DNA of 64,000 bases from Psychrobacter piscatorii (GTDB taxonomy: Bacteria; Pseudomonadota; Gammaproteobacteria; Pseudomonadales; Moraxellaceae), in contig NZ_CAJHAR010000002.1 in assembly GCF_904846415.1 (NCBI RefSeq), positions 1 through 64,000 on the forward strand, written 5' to 3'. Shown here piece after piece: positions 44,390 to 54,993 of this stretch (position 1 is its first letter; each line of letters starts with the position of its first letter). The notes under the pieces were generated by a model. That model saw nothing but the letters and a program-made list of their open reading frames with translations, ran no database searches and was not told the DNA's origin. The translations under genes were made by a program, and so were the position numbers.

Positions 44390-45245
44390 ATTATTATCCT
44401 TAATGGGTGTTTTGTTGGGTTAACGCTGCTATTTGACGCATTAACCTGACTAGCAAATTATTAAAATGCTTGTTATTAATAGACCAAAAATATGCGGCTA
44501 TTAAATATGTTCAGGCTCATTATAAGGGGCGAGTTGATAAGAAGTAAAACCTATTTGTGCCGCTAGTGATGCAATTGTTACAAAATTCCTTTCGAAGCTC
44601 ACGCTTGTATTTAGCAACGTTTGTCTTAGTTTGATGCAAACACGCATCTAGAATAGTGACAAAATTGTGTATAAAATAGAGGAGTAGCACAGCAATAATA
44701 AGTTGCTCGCTAACATTTATACCAAAGAGTTTGTATTTTGCCGCATAGTTCTGATGATATTTAATTAGGATTGCGTTACAATACCCTTAAACAGAGTCGG
44801 GAGTTTTAACCAAACATTACATAAACATGTTTTTTGTCAGCCGCCGCTAGCATACATCTATGGTCAGTGCGTTTTTATAGCCCTATAGATATGGGTATCT
44901 ATCTTCATTAGTACAGATTTTTTCGTAATAATTAAGATACATATTTAGCCTCATAAGATGTTTGGTGTTCAAAAACGGCGCGTCTTTTTATTTATCTTGA
45001 CGATCTATTAACAATCCTACTATCGATTGGCTGTAAGCAAGGTGCACGAAGCGCCTCATTTTATCCATCAGTATCAACTGATATAAAGTCAAAGCCTAAA
45101 TTGATAGTTAATAAGATTATGGTGATAAAAGGGTCAAAAAACAGTGTGTACCGTAGCTATTGTAGGTCTATAAATTTTTATAATACCTATAGTACGGACT
45201 GTTGGTTAATTCTGTTGATAATTCGGGCTGTAAAGGAATCATCCA
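44390..45245. other. long gene-free region upstream of the cbb3 oxidase operon
   Basis: 856 bases without a credible ORF. It must hold the promoters of the SCP2 gene and ccoN. An imperfect FNR-like box, TTGATAGTTAATAA (8 of 10 conserved positions), is at 45101-45114. No terminator or RNA gene is obvious. Confidence 0.45.
45101..45114 (+). promoter_or_regulatory. possible FNR/Anr-type site upstream of ccoN
   Basis: TTGATAGTTAATAA compared with TTGAT-N4-ATCAA: the first half is perfect and the second has two mismatches. Low-oxygen control by FNR/Anr is common for cbb3 oxidases, but this match alone is weak. Confidence 0.25.
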
Positions 45246-46727
45246 ATGAGTTTACAAAACACAGCAGTCGCCCCAGTTGACCGTGAGTACGAAATTACTA
45301 TCGTAAGATTTTTTACGATCATGGCTGTCGTTTGGGGCATCGTCGGCATGAGTCTTGGTGTGTTCATTGCTTCACAGTTAGCATGGCCAGCACTCAACTT
45401 TGACATTCCATGGCTGACCTTTAGTCATTTAAGACCACTGCATACCAATGCGGTGATTTTTGCGTTCGGTGGTTGTGCCTTGTTCGCAACGTCTTATTAT
45501 ATCGTTCAGCGTACCTGTAAAACGCGCTTATTTGCGCCATATTTGGCTTGGTTCACCTTTTGGGGTTGGCAGGCAGTAATTGTTTCTGCTGTTATTACTC
45601 TTCCTCTAGGTTTGACGTCAACTAAAGAGTACGCTGAGCTTGAGTGGCCTATTGATATCTTAATTGCTTTGGTATGGATCTCTTATGCCATCGTATTTTT
45701 TGGTACACTCATCAAACGCAAAACCTCACACATTTATGTGGCTAACTGGTTCTTTGCCGCCTTCATTATTACGATTGCCCTACTGCATATCGTAAACAGT
45801 ATGGCCATTCCGGTTAGCGCGTTCAAATCTTATTCGCTATTTGGCGGTGCAACTGATGCGATGGTGCAGTGGTGGTATGGGCACAACGCGGTAGGTTTTT
45901 ACTTAACGGCAGCATTCCTTGGAATGATGTATTACTTCGTTCCGGTACAGATTGGTCGCCCTATCTACTCTTATCGCTTGTCTATCGTTCACTTTTGGGC
46001 ATTGATTGCTTCATATATGTGGGCTGGTGGTCACCATTTACATTATTCAGCGCTTCCTGATTGGACGCAGTCATTGGCAATGGTATTCTCAATCATCCTA
46101 TTTGCTCCATCTTGGGGTGGTATGATTAATGGTGTACTCACGCTATCAGGCAGCTGGGATAAGCTACGTACCGATCCGATCATTCGCTTTATGATTGTGG
46201 CGTTGTCGTTCTACGCGATGTCGACGTTCGAAGGTCCAATGATGTCGATCAAAACAGTGAATGCGCTATCGCATAACACTGACTGGACAGTTGGTCACGT
46301 ACACTCAGGCGCACTTGGCTGGGTTGGTATGATTACGATTGGTTCGCTATATGTGCTGTTACCACGTATTTATAACAAACCGAAGATGTACTCTATCAGC
46401 TTAATCACCACGCATTTCTGGCTTGCAACTGCAGGAACGATCTTCTATATCGTGTCTATGTGGATCTCAGGTATTGGCCAAGGCATGATGTGGCTTGCTA
46501 CTAACCCAGACGGTACTTTGGTGTATAGCTTCGTTGATACTGTTGAATTCTCGCATTTCCCATATATCGGTCGTGCGTTTGGTGGCTTCTTATATGTATC
46601 GGGTATGTTTGTTATGGCTTATAACTGCTATAAAACACTCAAGATGCCAGAAGGTAAGCCTGTAGATGTCGCTGATCCAACGGATCATGAACCTAGTGTC
46701 GAAAAACCTTCGACAGCTAACGTATAA
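45246..46727 (+). CDS. ccoN: cbb3-type cytochrome c oxidase subunit I
   Basis: Catalytic subunit with hemes b and b3 and CuB, reducing O2 to water with proton pumping. 493 residues with 12 or more membrane helices. Conserved histidine sites are visible in [55 protein letters not shown], and [20 protein letters not shown] precedes the ATG. It is first in a ccoNOQP operon. Confidence 0.97.
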   Translation: MSLQNTAVAPVDREYEITIVRFFTIMAVVWGIVGMSLGVFIASQLAWPALNFDIPWLTFSHLRPLHTNAVIFAFGGCALFATSYYIVQRTCKTRLFAPYLAWFTFWGWQAVIVSAVITLPLGLTSTKEYAELEWPIDILIALVWISYAIVFFGTLIKRKTSHIYVANWFFAAFIITIALLHIVNSMAIPVSAFKSYSLFGGATDAMVQWWYGHNAVGFYLTAAFLGMMYYFVPVQIGRPIYSYRLSIVHFWALIASYMWAGGHHLHYSALPDWTQSLAMVFSIILFAPSWGGMINGVLTLSGSWDKLRTDPIIRFMIVALSFYAMSTFEGPMMSIKTVNALSHNTDWTVGHVHSGALGWVGMITIGSLYVLLPRIYNKPKMYSISLITTHFWLATAGTIFYIVSMWISGIGQGMMWLATNPDGTLVYSFVDTVEFSHFPYIGRAFGGFLYVSGMFVMAYNCYKTLKMPEGKPVDVADPTDHEPSVEKPSTANV

Positions 46728-46736
46728 GGAGCGATC

Positions 46737-47375
46737 ATGGCTGGTACACCGCATGAAATTATTGAAAAAAATACAGGCTTGTTAGTCATTGGTATCGTTA
46801 TTGCCATTAGTTTTGCAACGCTAGTTGAAATCGTGCCTTTGATTTATAACAACGATAGTCCTGAAGAAGGCGGTTTGAACAAACCCCTTCCCGCTATGGA
46901 GCCTTGGACTGCGCTTGAGTTTGAAGGTCGTGATATTTATATCCGTGAAGGATGTCACGTTTGTCATACACAAATGGTTCGCCCACTACGTGCAGAAGTT
47001 GAACGTTATGGACCATACTCACGTGCCGCTGAGTCGACGTGGGATCACCCGTTCTTATGGGGATCGAAACGTACTGGACCAGATTTAGCACGTGTTGGTG
47101 GCCGTTATTCTGAAGATTGGCAAAAGCAGCATCTAATCAACCCACGTTCGCTAGTGCCTGAATCAGTTATGCCTGGCTTCCCTTGGTTGGCCGAGAACGA
47201 AGTCGATGGTGAGAACATTCAAGCTAAAATGCGTCTATTCCGTGATCGCTTCGGTGTGCCTTATACTGAAGAAGATATCGAAGGTGCTCCAGATGCTGTA
47301 CTTGGTGCCACTGAGCTTGATGCTCTGGTTGCCTATCTACAGCAGTTAGGTACCGCAATGGAAGGACAGCGCTAA
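46737..47375 (+). CDS. ccoO: cbb3-type cytochrome c oxidase subunit II
   Basis: Membrane-anchored monoheme cytochrome c that passes electrons to CcoN. 212 residues: one N-terminal helix ([22 protein letters not shown]), the heme motif CHVCHTQM, and the axial methionine region [13 protein letters not shown]. The start follows ccoN by 9 bases with AAGGAG, and its stop overlaps the ccoQ start. Confidence 0.97.
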   Translation: MAGTPHEIIEKNTGLLVIGIVIAISFATLVEIVPLIYNNDSPEEGGLNKPLPAMEPWTALEFEGRDIYIREGCHVCHTQMVRPLRAEVERYGPYSRAAESTWDHPFLWGSKRTGPDLARVGGRYSEDWQKQHLINPRSLVPESVMPGFPWLAENEVDGENIQAKMRLFRDRFGVPYTEEDIEGAPDAVLGATELDALVAYLQQLGTAMEGQR

Positions 47376-47557
47376 TGGGTATTGGTGAATTACAAACAAT
47401 TGCGACCGTTTCTGCCTTTATTGCCTTTGTAGGCGTTGCATGGTGGGCGTATTCGCCAAAAAACAAAAAACGCTTCGAAGAAGATGCACAACTTGCGCTT
47501 GATGACGAGGATATTAGATCTCTGTCTGAAGAGCAGCGCAATAAGGATAAACGATGA
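47375..47557 (+). CDS. ccoQ: cbb3 oxidase small subunit CcoQ
   Basis: A 60-residue protein with a single membrane helix (TIATVSAFIAFVGVAWWAY) followed by a charged tail rich in Lys, Asp and Glu. CcoQ stabilises the oxidase. Its start overlaps the ccoO stop and it overlaps the next start by 4 bases, showing translational coupling. Confidence 0.92.
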   Translation: MGIGELQTIATVSAFIAFVGVAWWAYSPKNKKRFEEDAQLALDDEDIRSLSEEQRNKDKR

Positions 47558-48699
47558 CATTTTTTTGGAGTTCTTGGATTACGCTAATCAGTTTTGGTTG
47601 TTGGGCGTTCATTCTTGGCGTTCTGCTGTTTGTATTAAAATACAAGCCAGAGGTTGAAGAAGACGGTACCACTGGTCATGAATACGATGGCATCCGAGAA
47701 TACGACAAACCACTCCCTAAATGGTGGTTGGTGATATTTTTTGGCTCAATCGTCTGGGGTGTGGTTTACTGGGTATTTTTCCCAGCGATGCTTCCGGGAA
47801 ACTGGAATGGTCTTGCAACCGTAAAAGTCGATGGTGAAGATGTGCCATGGACCTCTAAAAACGAGCTGTTCAGTGAGCTTGAAAGCAATAATAAAGTATT
47901 TACAGATAACTTTGAAAAAAGTATCTTGGTCAAAGCGAATGCAGCGGGCGCGACCTCGACTCTTGGTACGCTAAACGAATTACAAGCAACCATGCGTCGT
48001 AGTGAAAACCCACCAGCAGATTTGCAGACTCAAATCGACGAAAAAGTTGCAGAACTTGCCCCTTACGTCGAAAAACTGTCTGAAAATCCAAATGCTTTGA
48101 AAGTTGGTAGCCGTTTGTTCTTACAGAACTGTGCGGTATGCCATGGCTCTAACGCTAAAGGTGCGACAGGCTACCCTAACCTAACTGATAATGATTGGTT
48201 ATATGGTGGTGAAGCCAGCAATATCTTGACTACGTTGCACAACGGTCGTGTTGGTGGTATGCCAGCATGGCGTGATCAGATCGGTGAAGATGGCGTACGT
48301 GCAGCATCAGAATACGTGCTGTCACTATCTAGCGATCATGGCAGCAAGAGCAATGGTAAGCTTGATCAGACGTTGGTTAACCAAGGTGAAGCTATCTTCA
48401 AGCAGCAATGTGTGTTGTGTCATGGACCAGATGCCAAAGGTATGATTTCAGCGGGTGCACCAAACTTGACTGATAATATCTGGTTGTATGGTGGTGAGCG
48501 TGAAACTGTACGTAACACGCTACGTTATGGCCGTGCAGGCGTAATGCCTCAGTGGGAAACGAAGCTAGGTAATGAGCGTATTATGCTGCTTGCTGCTTAT
48601 ATCTACTCATTGTCAGATAAGACAGGTAAATCGCCTGAAGTAGCAATGGCTGCTACAGCTAATCAGCCTGCTGCGACTGAAGAAGCAACTGCCAACTAA
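47554..48699 (+). CDS. ccoP: cbb3-type cytochrome c oxidase subunit III
   Basis: Diheme cytochrome c, the entry point for electrons. 381 residues: two N-terminal membrane helices (LISFGCWAFILGVLLFVLKY and WWLVIFFGSIVWGVVYWVFF), then two cytochrome domains with CAVCHG and CVLCHG. The tail is rich in Ala and Thr. It overlaps ccoQ by 4 bases. A strong terminator follows. Confidence 0.96.
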   Translation: MTFFWSSWITLISFGCWAFILGVLLFVLKYKPEVEEDGTTGHEYDGIREYDKPLPKWWLVIFFGSIVWGVVYWVFFPAMLPGNWNGLATVKVDGEDVPWTSKNELFSELESNNKVFTDNFEKSILVKANAAGATSTLGTLNELQATMRRSENPPADLQTQIDEKVAELAPYVEKLSENPNALKVGSRLFLQNCAVCHGSNAKGATGYPNLTDNDWLYGGEASNILTTLHNGRVGGMPAWRDQIGEDGVRAASEYVLSLSSDHGSKSNGKLDQTLVNQGEAIFKQQCVLCHGPDAKGMISAGAPNLTDNIWLYGGERETVRNTLRYGRAGVMPQWETKLGNERIMLLAAYIYSLSDKTGKSPEVAMAATANQPAATEEATAN

Positions 48700-48736
48700 A
48701 ACGCTGTTACTGTATTTTATATGGACGAGATTTAAT

Positions 48737-48770
48737 AAAGGGAGAACTGTCATTGCAGTTCTCCCTTTTT
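48737..48770 (+). terminator. terminator after ccoP
   Basis: AAAGGGAGAACTG and CAGTTCTCCCTTT pair perfectly around a short loop, followed by TT and AT-rich DNA. Confidence 0.9.
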
Positions 48771-49122
48771 CATATTTTTTTACAGATTTGTACTCAACGG
48801 TTGCTATCAAAAACGCATATAAGCGCTAGAAATCATTGAGACATATTAATTGCTTTTCATGATTATTACCCCATTATTAGTAGGGAGAATGTTAGAATAG
48901 CTATTTTCAAAATAGCTGACGAGTCACGACGTTATAACGTCCTAGCTCGATCTAATAAGCTACTTACAATCGATTATTTAGTAGGTGGACTAGAGTTCTT
49001 TTGTTCAGTTCTCTATCCACTATTTACTGACATTGATAACATCGTACACTCATATACCTCAACACGAGAGGTGTTTGTTCATCATGCCAGCAGACTGATT
49101 CTTTTTTTAAAGAGGCACGTTT
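48771..49122. other. gene-free region before ccoG with three palindromic elements
   Basis: No gene is seen. It holds AGCTATTTTCAAAATAGCT at about 48899-48917, a perfect 14-bp palindrome GACGTTATAACGTC at 48928-48941, and a hairpin GTGGA.TAGAG / CTCTATCCAC at 48985-49020. They may be operator or mRNA structures for ccoG. Confidence 0.45.
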
Positions 49123-50535
49123 ATGTCAGCACAACAACAATCTAATAAAATCCCCGTACAGCAGGTCGATCTTGATGCGACCAAGCAACGCGTCCATCCA
49201 AGGTTTGTTACGGGTTTTTATCAAAATATTCGTGTTATCACGATGTATGCCCTTTTGGCCGCTTTTTTAATTTTGCCATGGCTGCGCTATAATGATAGAC
49301 AAGCAATATGGTTTGATGTGCCTTCACAGCATTACTATATTTTTGGCATGACTTTTTTAACCCAGGATTTTTATTTTATTGCAGCATTTGCCATTATTGC
49401 AGCGTTTACCTTATTTATGGTGACCGTGTATGCTGGTCGTGTTTGGTGCGGGTATGCCTGCCCACAGACTATTTGGACGCATTTATACCAATATGTTGAA
49501 AAGTGGGTCATCGGTGATCGCAATAAGCGTATGAAGTTTGATAAATCGCCGATGAGTGCGAGTAAAGTCTTCAAACGTACCGTTGTCTATGCGATTTGGT
49601 TTTTGCTTTCAGTGATTACAGCGGCAACCTTTGTCAGTTATGTCGCAGGCACAGATTCCCTATATCATAGCTGGCAGACCATAGGATTGATTCCTATCCC
49701 TGATTGGCCAACGTGGGTATGGGTATCGATGTTTATCTTTACTTTTGCCACTTATGCCAATGCAGGTTACATGCGTGAGCAAATGTGTGTACAAATTTGT
49801 CCTTATGGCCGTTTTCAGAGCGTAATGTTTGACAAAGACACCTTGATTGTCTCTTATGATTACGAGCGTGGTGAGCCACGCGGCGCGCGTAAAAAAGGCA
49901 CACATCCTGAAGATCTGGGTGATTGTATTGAATGTACGATGTGCGTGCAGGTCTGCCCTACTGGTATCGATATTCGTGATGGCTTGCAAGTAGCCTGTAT
50001 TCAGTGTGCGGCCTGTATTGATGCTTGCAACGAAATCATGGATAAAGTTGGTTATCCACGCGGGCTGATTCGTTATACAACCGAACGTCAGCTGGTCGAA
50101 AAAGAACCAAGCCGTGTGCTGCGACCGCGACTATTTGCTTATTTGGCTTTGTTAGCTGTGCTATGTGGCGGGGTTATCTATGCGTTGACAGACCGCGTGC
50201 CGCTAGAGATTGATATACGTCGTGACCGTAACCAATTATCATCTATCAATACCCAAGGCATGATTGAGAACAGCTATATCGTCAAGCTGACCAACAAAAC
50301 CCAAGAGCCTCACAATTATAAAATAACGCTCGCACCGCAAGAGGGTTTGAGTTTAGAGTTACGCTTCAACGATGTACCCTTAGAAGCAGGCGAAAGCTTC
50401 GATATGCCTGTCAGTATTTATGGTGATCCTGATATGATTGAATTTGGTCAAACGCCAGTGACGTTAAATGTGACCAGTGAAGACGGTAAATATAAGGTCA
50501 GTAAGCAAAACGTCTTTACGACTCAAGGACAGTAA
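49123..50535 (+). CDS. ccoG: cytochrome c oxidase accessory protein CcoG (FixG-like)
   Basis: Membrane iron-sulfur protein needed for copper delivery and assembly of cbb3 oxidase. 470 residues: several membrane helices; VWCGYACPQTIWTHLY, a CxxxC motif; two ferredoxin-type clusters CIECTMCVQVCPTG and CIQCAACIDACNE; and a C-terminal periplasmic Ig-like domain (YIVKLTNKTQEPHNYKITL). AGAGG precedes the ATG. It follows the oxidase operon, as usual. Confidence 0.95.
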   Translation: MSAQQQSNKIPVQQVDLDATKQRVHPRFVTGFYQNIRVITMYALLAAFLILPWLRYNDRQAIWFDVPSQHYYIFGMTFLTQDFYFIAAFAIIAAFTLFMVTVYAGRVWCGYACPQTIWTHLYQYVEKWVIGDRNKRMKFDKSPMSASKVFKRTVVYAIWFLLSVITAATFVSYVAGTDSLYHSWQTIGLIPIPDWPTWVWVSMFIFTFATYANAGYMREQMCVQICPYGRFQSVMFDKDTLIVSYDYERGEPRGARKKGTHPEDLGDCIECTMCVQVCPTGIDIRDGLQVACIQCAACIDACNEIMDKVGYPRGLIRYTTERQLVEKEPSRVLRPRLFAYLALLAVLCGGVIYALTDRVPLEIDIRRDRNQLSSINTQGMIENSYIVKLTNKTQEPHNYKITLAPQEGLSLELRFNDVPLEAGESFDMPVSIYGDPDMIEFGQTPVTLNVTSEDGKYKVSKQNVFTTQGQ

Positions 50536-50570
50536 TTCATCACTGAACTGATTATTTAGTTTCCTTTATG

Positions 50571-50620
50571 TCATTCGGTAGCCAGCGACTTTGAGAGTCA
50601 AAGGCTATCGGGTGAATGAT
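50571..50620 (+). terminator. hairpin after ccoG
   Basis: TCATTC..TAGCC pairs with GGCTA..GAATGA, with an inner GACT/AGTC stem. It lies between ccoG and ccoH and may be an attenuator rather than a full terminator. Confidence 0.5.
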
Positions 50621-50728
50621 TTATGATTAAACTGGCAGCACTTAGCCGTCAAATTGTCCGTTGATACCATTTGTCGATATCTGATAAGCAGATCTTTGAT
50701 AAATAAGTATCTGATGAATAGGTATTTT

Positions 50729-51310
50729 ATGTCTAATCCAGCACCGAACTTTAAACATCAAGATACTCAGCCATGGTACAAGAATTACATGGTTATGATC
50801 TTTGTGATTGGTATGCCAGCTGCGGTCGTGATCGCTTGTATCTGGTTTGTCTACTACTCTTATCAGATCCGCGACAGCGTGGTACGTGACGACTGGTATA
50901 TGGATGGCAAAACGCTCTATCACGACGTATCACGTGACAAGCTTGCTTATGATTTGGACTTGCATGGCAAAATGCAATTTGCGGATAATGGCGATGTTGT
51001 ATTTTATCTCAATTATCCTGAGCAAAGTGTGCAGTCAGGCAAGCTATTGAACGGTCAGCCACTTACTTATCCTGATACGCTTGATCTTTCAATCTCGCAT
51101 GCCACCGATATCAAAAAAGACCGTGACGTCGTGCTAAAGCATGTTGAGGGCAATAAATACAGCGCCCAAGTGGATCTTGATTCGGTAAAAGCCAAATATT
51201 ACCTGCAAGTGAATAACGACGGTAAAGACGATTGGCGTATGCAAGATGTCGCCAAGCTTCCGCGCTCAGAGGTTAGCTTCAAACCCTTACCTGTCTTTGA
51301 TAAAAGTTAA
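50729..51310 (+). CDS. ccoH: FixH/CcoH family cbb3 assembly protein
   Basis: A single-pass membrane protein of about 193 residues. The ATG at 50729 has AGG upstream and gives MSNPAPNFKHQDTQPWYKNY; the frame is open 25 codons further up. The helix YMVMIFVIGMPAAVVIACIWFVYY and the YYSYQIRDSVVRDDWYMDGKTLY segment are typical of FixH. It takes part in cbb3 oxidase assembly together with CcoG. A terminator follows. Confidence 0.9.
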   Translation: MSNPAPNFKHQDTQPWYKNYMVMIFVIGMPAAVVIACIWFVYYSYQIRDSVVRDDWYMDGKTLYHDVSRDKLAYDLDLHGKMQFADNGDVVFYLNYPEQSVQSGKLLNGQPLTYPDTLDLSISHATDIKKDRDVVLKHVEGNKYSAQVDLDSVKAKYYLQVNNDGKDDWRMQDVAKLPRSEVSFKPLPVFDKS

Positions 51311-51343
51311 TGTTATTAAGCTATGCCCTAATATCTACATTCA

Positions 51344-51381
51344 AAAAAACCAGCCTCTTCTTTACGAATGGCTGGTTTTTT
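51344..51381. terminator. bidirectional terminator between ccoH and ttcA
   Basis: AAAAAACCAGCC and GGCTGGTTTTTT pair around a 14-base loop; A and T runs on the two sides serve both convergent genes. Confidence 0.9.
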
Positions 51382-51415
51382 ATGGGTTACTCGATCAGTA
51401 TTCACTCATGAGACG

Positions 51416-52558
51416 CTAAATAACTGGGTTAATTGTTGGGATTTTCTGCGGTGTAGTTCTACTTGTTACATCATTGTCTGATTCTGTTGCATACGGCTTA
51501 TCGCTGGCAAACTTAGGATTGAACGTTTGCGTCTTTGGCGATACCGGCAAACCAATCTCAGCCAGACTATCGGTCTGCCCTGATTGAATATTGTCCCCTT
51601 CAAATAAACGCTCGTCGTTATCACGATCAAGACTGAGTGTCTCAAAATCAAACAACTCACGATCCGCTAACTGGGATGGGGCTACGTTTTGCATTGCCTT
51701 AAAGATAGACGCCAAACGCTGCGGATGAGCGTCATCCCATTCACGTAACATGTCATTGATGATGGCACGCTGTAGATTGGTCTGACTGCCACATAAGTTG
51801 CAAGGAATAATCGGAAATTCTTTTAACTTGGCGTATTCGATAATGTCTTTTTCTTCGACATAAGCCAATGGACGAATCAGCAGGTTTTGCTTGTCATCAC
51901 TTAAAAGTTTAGGCGGCATTGATTTGAGCGCGCCGCCATGAAATAAATTCAAAAAGAAAGTCGCCAGCATGTCATCGCGATGATGACCCAAGGCGATTTT
52001 GGTCGCACCAATCTGCTTAGCAAAACCATATAGCGAGCCGCGGCGCAGACGTGAGCACGCTGAGCAATAGGTCTTGCCTTCTGGCACCACACTTTTGACA
52101 ATACTGTACGTGTCTTTTTCCAAGATATAATGGGCAATACCTTGCTCATTAAGATAAGCAGGCAAAATATCTTCAGGGTAACCGGGCTGCTTTTGGTCAA
52201 GATTGACCGCGACGATATCGAAATGAATGGGAGCGATACGTTTTAGTAGGAGCAAAATATCCAGCAAGGTATAGCTGTCTTTACCGCCCGAGACACAGAC
52301 CATCACCACATCGCCGTCTTCGATCATATTAAAATCACGAATGGCCCAAGAGACTTGGCGACGAAGCTTTTTTTGTAGCTTACGAAAAGCCGCAGATTCA
52401 GTAGGTGATTGTGAGTCAGTAGATTGATCAGCAACGATATCCTCATTGCTGCCCTCTTCAGCATCAGCCTCTAAAACATAACGATTAAAGTCCGCTTCAT
52501 TAGATATATCGTCAGAGTGAGAAGGGATGTTTGGCGTAAATAAGGTTGCTGCGGTCAT
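51416..52558 (-). CDS. ttcA: tRNA 2-thiocytidine(32) synthetase TtcA
   Basis: ATP- and Fe-S-dependent enzyme that thiolates cytidine 32 of tRNA. 380 residues. A 75-residue acidic N-terminal tail comes first, then the PP-loop [25 protein letters not shown] (CxxC) and [10 protein letters not shown] follow, supplying the cluster cysteines. The C-terminal 80 residues are low-complexity. Both tails are longer than in E. coli TtcA. Confidence 0.95.
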   Translation of the reverse strand: MTAATLFTPNIPSHSDDISNEADFNRYVLEADAEEGSNEDIVADQSTDSQSPTESAAFRKLQKKLRRQVSWAIRDFNMIEDGDVVMVCVSGGKDSYTLLDILLLLKRIAPIHFDIVAVNLDQKQPGYPEDILPAYLNEQGIAHYILEKDTYSIVKSVVPEGKTYCSACSRLRRGSLYGFAKQIGATKIALGHHRDDMLATFFLNLFHGGALKSMPPKLLSDDKQNLLIRPLAYVEEKDIIEYAKLKEFPIIPCNLCGSQTNLQRAIINDMLREWDDAHPQRLASIFKAMQNVAPSQLADRELFDFETLSLDRDNDERLFEGDNIQSGQTDSLAEIGLPVSPKTQTFNPKFASDKPYATESDNDVTSRTTPQKIPTINPVI

Positions 52559-52837
52559 AAGTTACTCAATATCTTTATAAGGATGATTTTACTATAAAGC
52601 GGTTTGCGATAAAGCACGATCAATAAGGTAGGGTTATCGATGCTTTAAAAGCGGCAATTATAACAAATATTGCTAACAGATTGAAAAGATGACAGTAATA
52701 CGCACTTTATTTTTATTGCAATGCTGCTTAGCATGGCTTTGTCACCTTAGTGACGCGCGATTGGTCGCTTCGTGGTTCTGTAATAGCCGTATTTTTGCTA
52801 AAATAGCCGTTTTCGTAAACCAATAATAGATACCACT

Positions 52838-53620
52838 ATGACTAACGTTACTTTACAGAATGACTCGGCCAACCAAGCGTCCGATACTGAATTAGATACT
52901 CTCAATAAAAATCAAAACGCCGTTGTACTTTTATCAGGTGGCCTCGATTCGGTGACTTGTTTGTATTGGGCAAAAGCGCGCTATGCCTCTGTGACAGCGG
53001 TCAGCTTCAACTATGGTCAGCGTCACAATAGTGAGCTTGTCGCAGCAAAGACCATCGCTGAGACAGCAGGCGTCAATCATAGAATCATTGATATTGATAT
53101 CGCTCAACTTGGTGGCTCTTCATTGACAGACCACAGCATGATTGTACCAGACGGCGATTCGGACAAATTCCCTAGCAAGAAGCGTGATGAGATCGATAAC
53201 GATGCCATTCCGAATACTTATGTGCCTGCGCGCAATACGATCTTTTTGTCTTATGCACTAGCCGTTGCAGAAGTGGCCGATGCCAACCACATTATCATCG
53301 GAGTCAGCTCAGTTGACTACTCTGGCTATCCTGATTGTCGTCCAGAGTACATAGCAGCATTTGAGCACATGGCCAACCTTGCCACAAAAGCGGGCGTTAC
53401 CGGCCACCGCCTATCAATCCAAACGCCATTGCAACAGCTGTCTAAAGCACAGACTATTGAGCTTGGCCTGTCATTAGGCGTGGACTATGGACAGACGATT
53501 TCTTGTTATCGTGCCGATGCAAACGGTCTCGCTTGCGGTGTTTGTGATAGCTGTGCATTACGTCGTCAGGGCTTTGCTCAAGCTGGCGTCACCGACCCTA
53601 CTCATTATCAAGCTGGATAG
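52838..53620 (+). CDS. queC: 7-cyano-7-deazaguanine synthase QueC
   Basis: ATP-dependent enzyme converting 7-carboxy-7-deazaguanine to preQ0 in queuosine synthesis. 260 residues: a 28-residue polar N-terminal tail, the PP-loop [46 protein letters not shown], and the zinc site [20 protein letters not shown]. The ATG is used. It is divergent from ttcA. Confidence 0.97.
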   Translation: MTNVTLQNDSANQASDTELDTLNKNQNAVVLLSGGLDSVTCLYWAKARYASVTAVSFNYGQRHNSELVAAKTIAETAGVNHRIIDIDIAQLGGSSLTDHSMIVPDGDSDKFPSKKRDEIDNDAIPNTYVPARNTIFLSYALAVAEVADANHIIIGVSSVDYSGYPDCRPEYIAAFEHMANLATKAGVTGHRLSIQTPLQQLSKAQTIELGLSLGVDYGQTISCYRADANGLACGVCDSCALRRQGFAQAGVTDPTHYQAG

Positions 53621-53865
53621 AGATACTGACTTTTTATCAAACAGCGGCATCAATCAACATTAGCGAAACATTCGCTTGCATTAACACAGCACGTCGACAT
53701 TGTATTTTAATCAATATACTTGCTATGGTATGGACAATTATCTCTGCCACCAGATATATTTTTCATTAGATATCAATAATCGTAACAGTCACCTATATAT
53801 TAATGAGATGACTGTGCATTGGTTACAAGATCTACAAAATTGACACTACCTGTAAGAGGAAACTT

Positions 53866-54195
53866 ATGAAGTTATTGCCATTATTACCCCTAGCCTTAGC
53901 GGCCGTATTTGCAATGCCACAAGCGAATGCTACTGATATTAAGCAAAGTAATATCAACTCATGTGTCAATGGCGCAGTCAAATATAAAGTTGCTGACAAG
54001 GGCGACGCCACCAAATTATGTAATTGTACCATTGGTGTCCGTAGCAATATGACGATTGGTCAGATGTGGGAAATCGAAAGCTACGCAAAAGACAAAAAAG
54101 ACCCTTCAAGCTTGCCATACGTCAAGACCATGCAAAAAGACTTGCAGCAGTGCACAGTCGGCTTAGACTTGAAGCAGCCGCAAAAGCCTGCTTAA
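53866..54195 (+). CDS. small secreted cysteine-containing protein
   Basis: 109 residues with a Sec signal peptide (MKLLPLLPLALAAVFAMPQANA, cleavage near residue 22). The mature part of about 87 residues has four cysteines (SCVNG, LCNCT, QCTVG) that probably form two disulfides. The family is not recognised. GAGGAAA precedes the ATG. It is probably periplasmic and monocistronic, with its own terminator. Confidence 0.75.
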   Translation: MKLLPLLPLALAAVFAMPQANATDIKQSNINSCVNGAVKYKVADKGDATKLCNCTIGVRSNMTIGQMWEIESYAKDKKDPSSLPYVKTMQKDLQQCTVGLDLKQPQKPA

Positions 54196-54215
54196 TTACT
54201 ATTCGTTTGATATAC

Positions 54216-54243
54216 AAAAGACTGGCTATTGCCAGTCTTTTTT
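54216..54243 (+). terminator. terminator after the 53866 gene
   Basis: AAAAGACTGGC and GCCAGTCTTTT pair perfectly around TATT, ending in a T-run. Confidence 0.92.
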
Positions 54244-54381
54244 GTTGCCAATGAATGAGCAAAGTGTAAAACTGATTATTTATTGCTACCAATCTGCCTA
54301 TAATAAGAAGACGATAAATAGAACCCTATCTAAACCATCAAAAAACCAATATACATAACCAAAATTAATAAGGATTTTACC

Positions 54382-54879
54382 ATGGCAAAGCCAACAACAG
54401 AAACGATCAACCTACCCGACTTTCCAGTGACCATCGTACGCAAAATTGCCGGAAACTTTATCCATGATGAGATCAGTCTCAAAGAGATGGTTGCCAATAC
54501 CGATAAAGGTCTTATTCTCTATTTTTATCCCAAAGACAACACACCAGGCTGCACCACACAAGCGACAGAGTTCACGGCGCATATCCACGACTTTGACGAT
54601 TTAGGATATGATATCGTTGGCGTCTCTCGTGATAGCGTTGAATCCCACGAAAAATTCATCGATAAATATGACTTGCAGATTCCACTTGTGAGTGATGCCG
54701 ACGAAAAGCTATGCCAGTATTTTGAGGTCATTAAAGAAAAGAACATGTACGGCAACATTACTTTGGGGCTAGTACGCTCGGCATTTGTGTTTGATAAAGA
54801 GGGCGAGCTGACTCACGCACAGCGTAACCTACGCGCCAAAGATTACACCAGTCGCTTACTAACCATATTGGCACCATAA
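54382..54879 (+). CDS. bcp: thioredoxin-dependent peroxiredoxin, Bcp type
   Basis: Reduces H2O2 and organic peroxides in the cytoplasm. The 165 residues show YFYPKDNTPGCTTQATEF with peroxidatic Cys57, VGVSRDSVESHEKFIDKYDLQIPLVSD, and NMYGNITLGLVRSAFVFDKEG, characteristic of Bcp/PrxQ. AAGGA precedes the ATG. The lipoamide-dehydrogenase-like gene follows on the same strand after about 115 bases. Confidence 0.93.
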   Translation: MAKPTTETINLPDFPVTIVRKIAGNFIHDEISLKEMVANTDKGLILYFYPKDNTPGCTTQATEFTAHIHDFDDLGYDIVGVSRDSVESHEKFIDKYDLQIPLVSDADEKLCQYFEVIKEKNMYGNITLGLVRSAFVFDKEGELTHAQRNLRAKDYTSRLLTILAP

Positions 54880-54993
54880 TCTACACAATAGACTAGGTCG
54901 AGTATTCGCCATAAAAATGCTAAAAGAGCGCATACACAAGTCTGAGCTGATAACTGGAAATACCACTAACACCCTTCCTTACTAGAGAATAAT

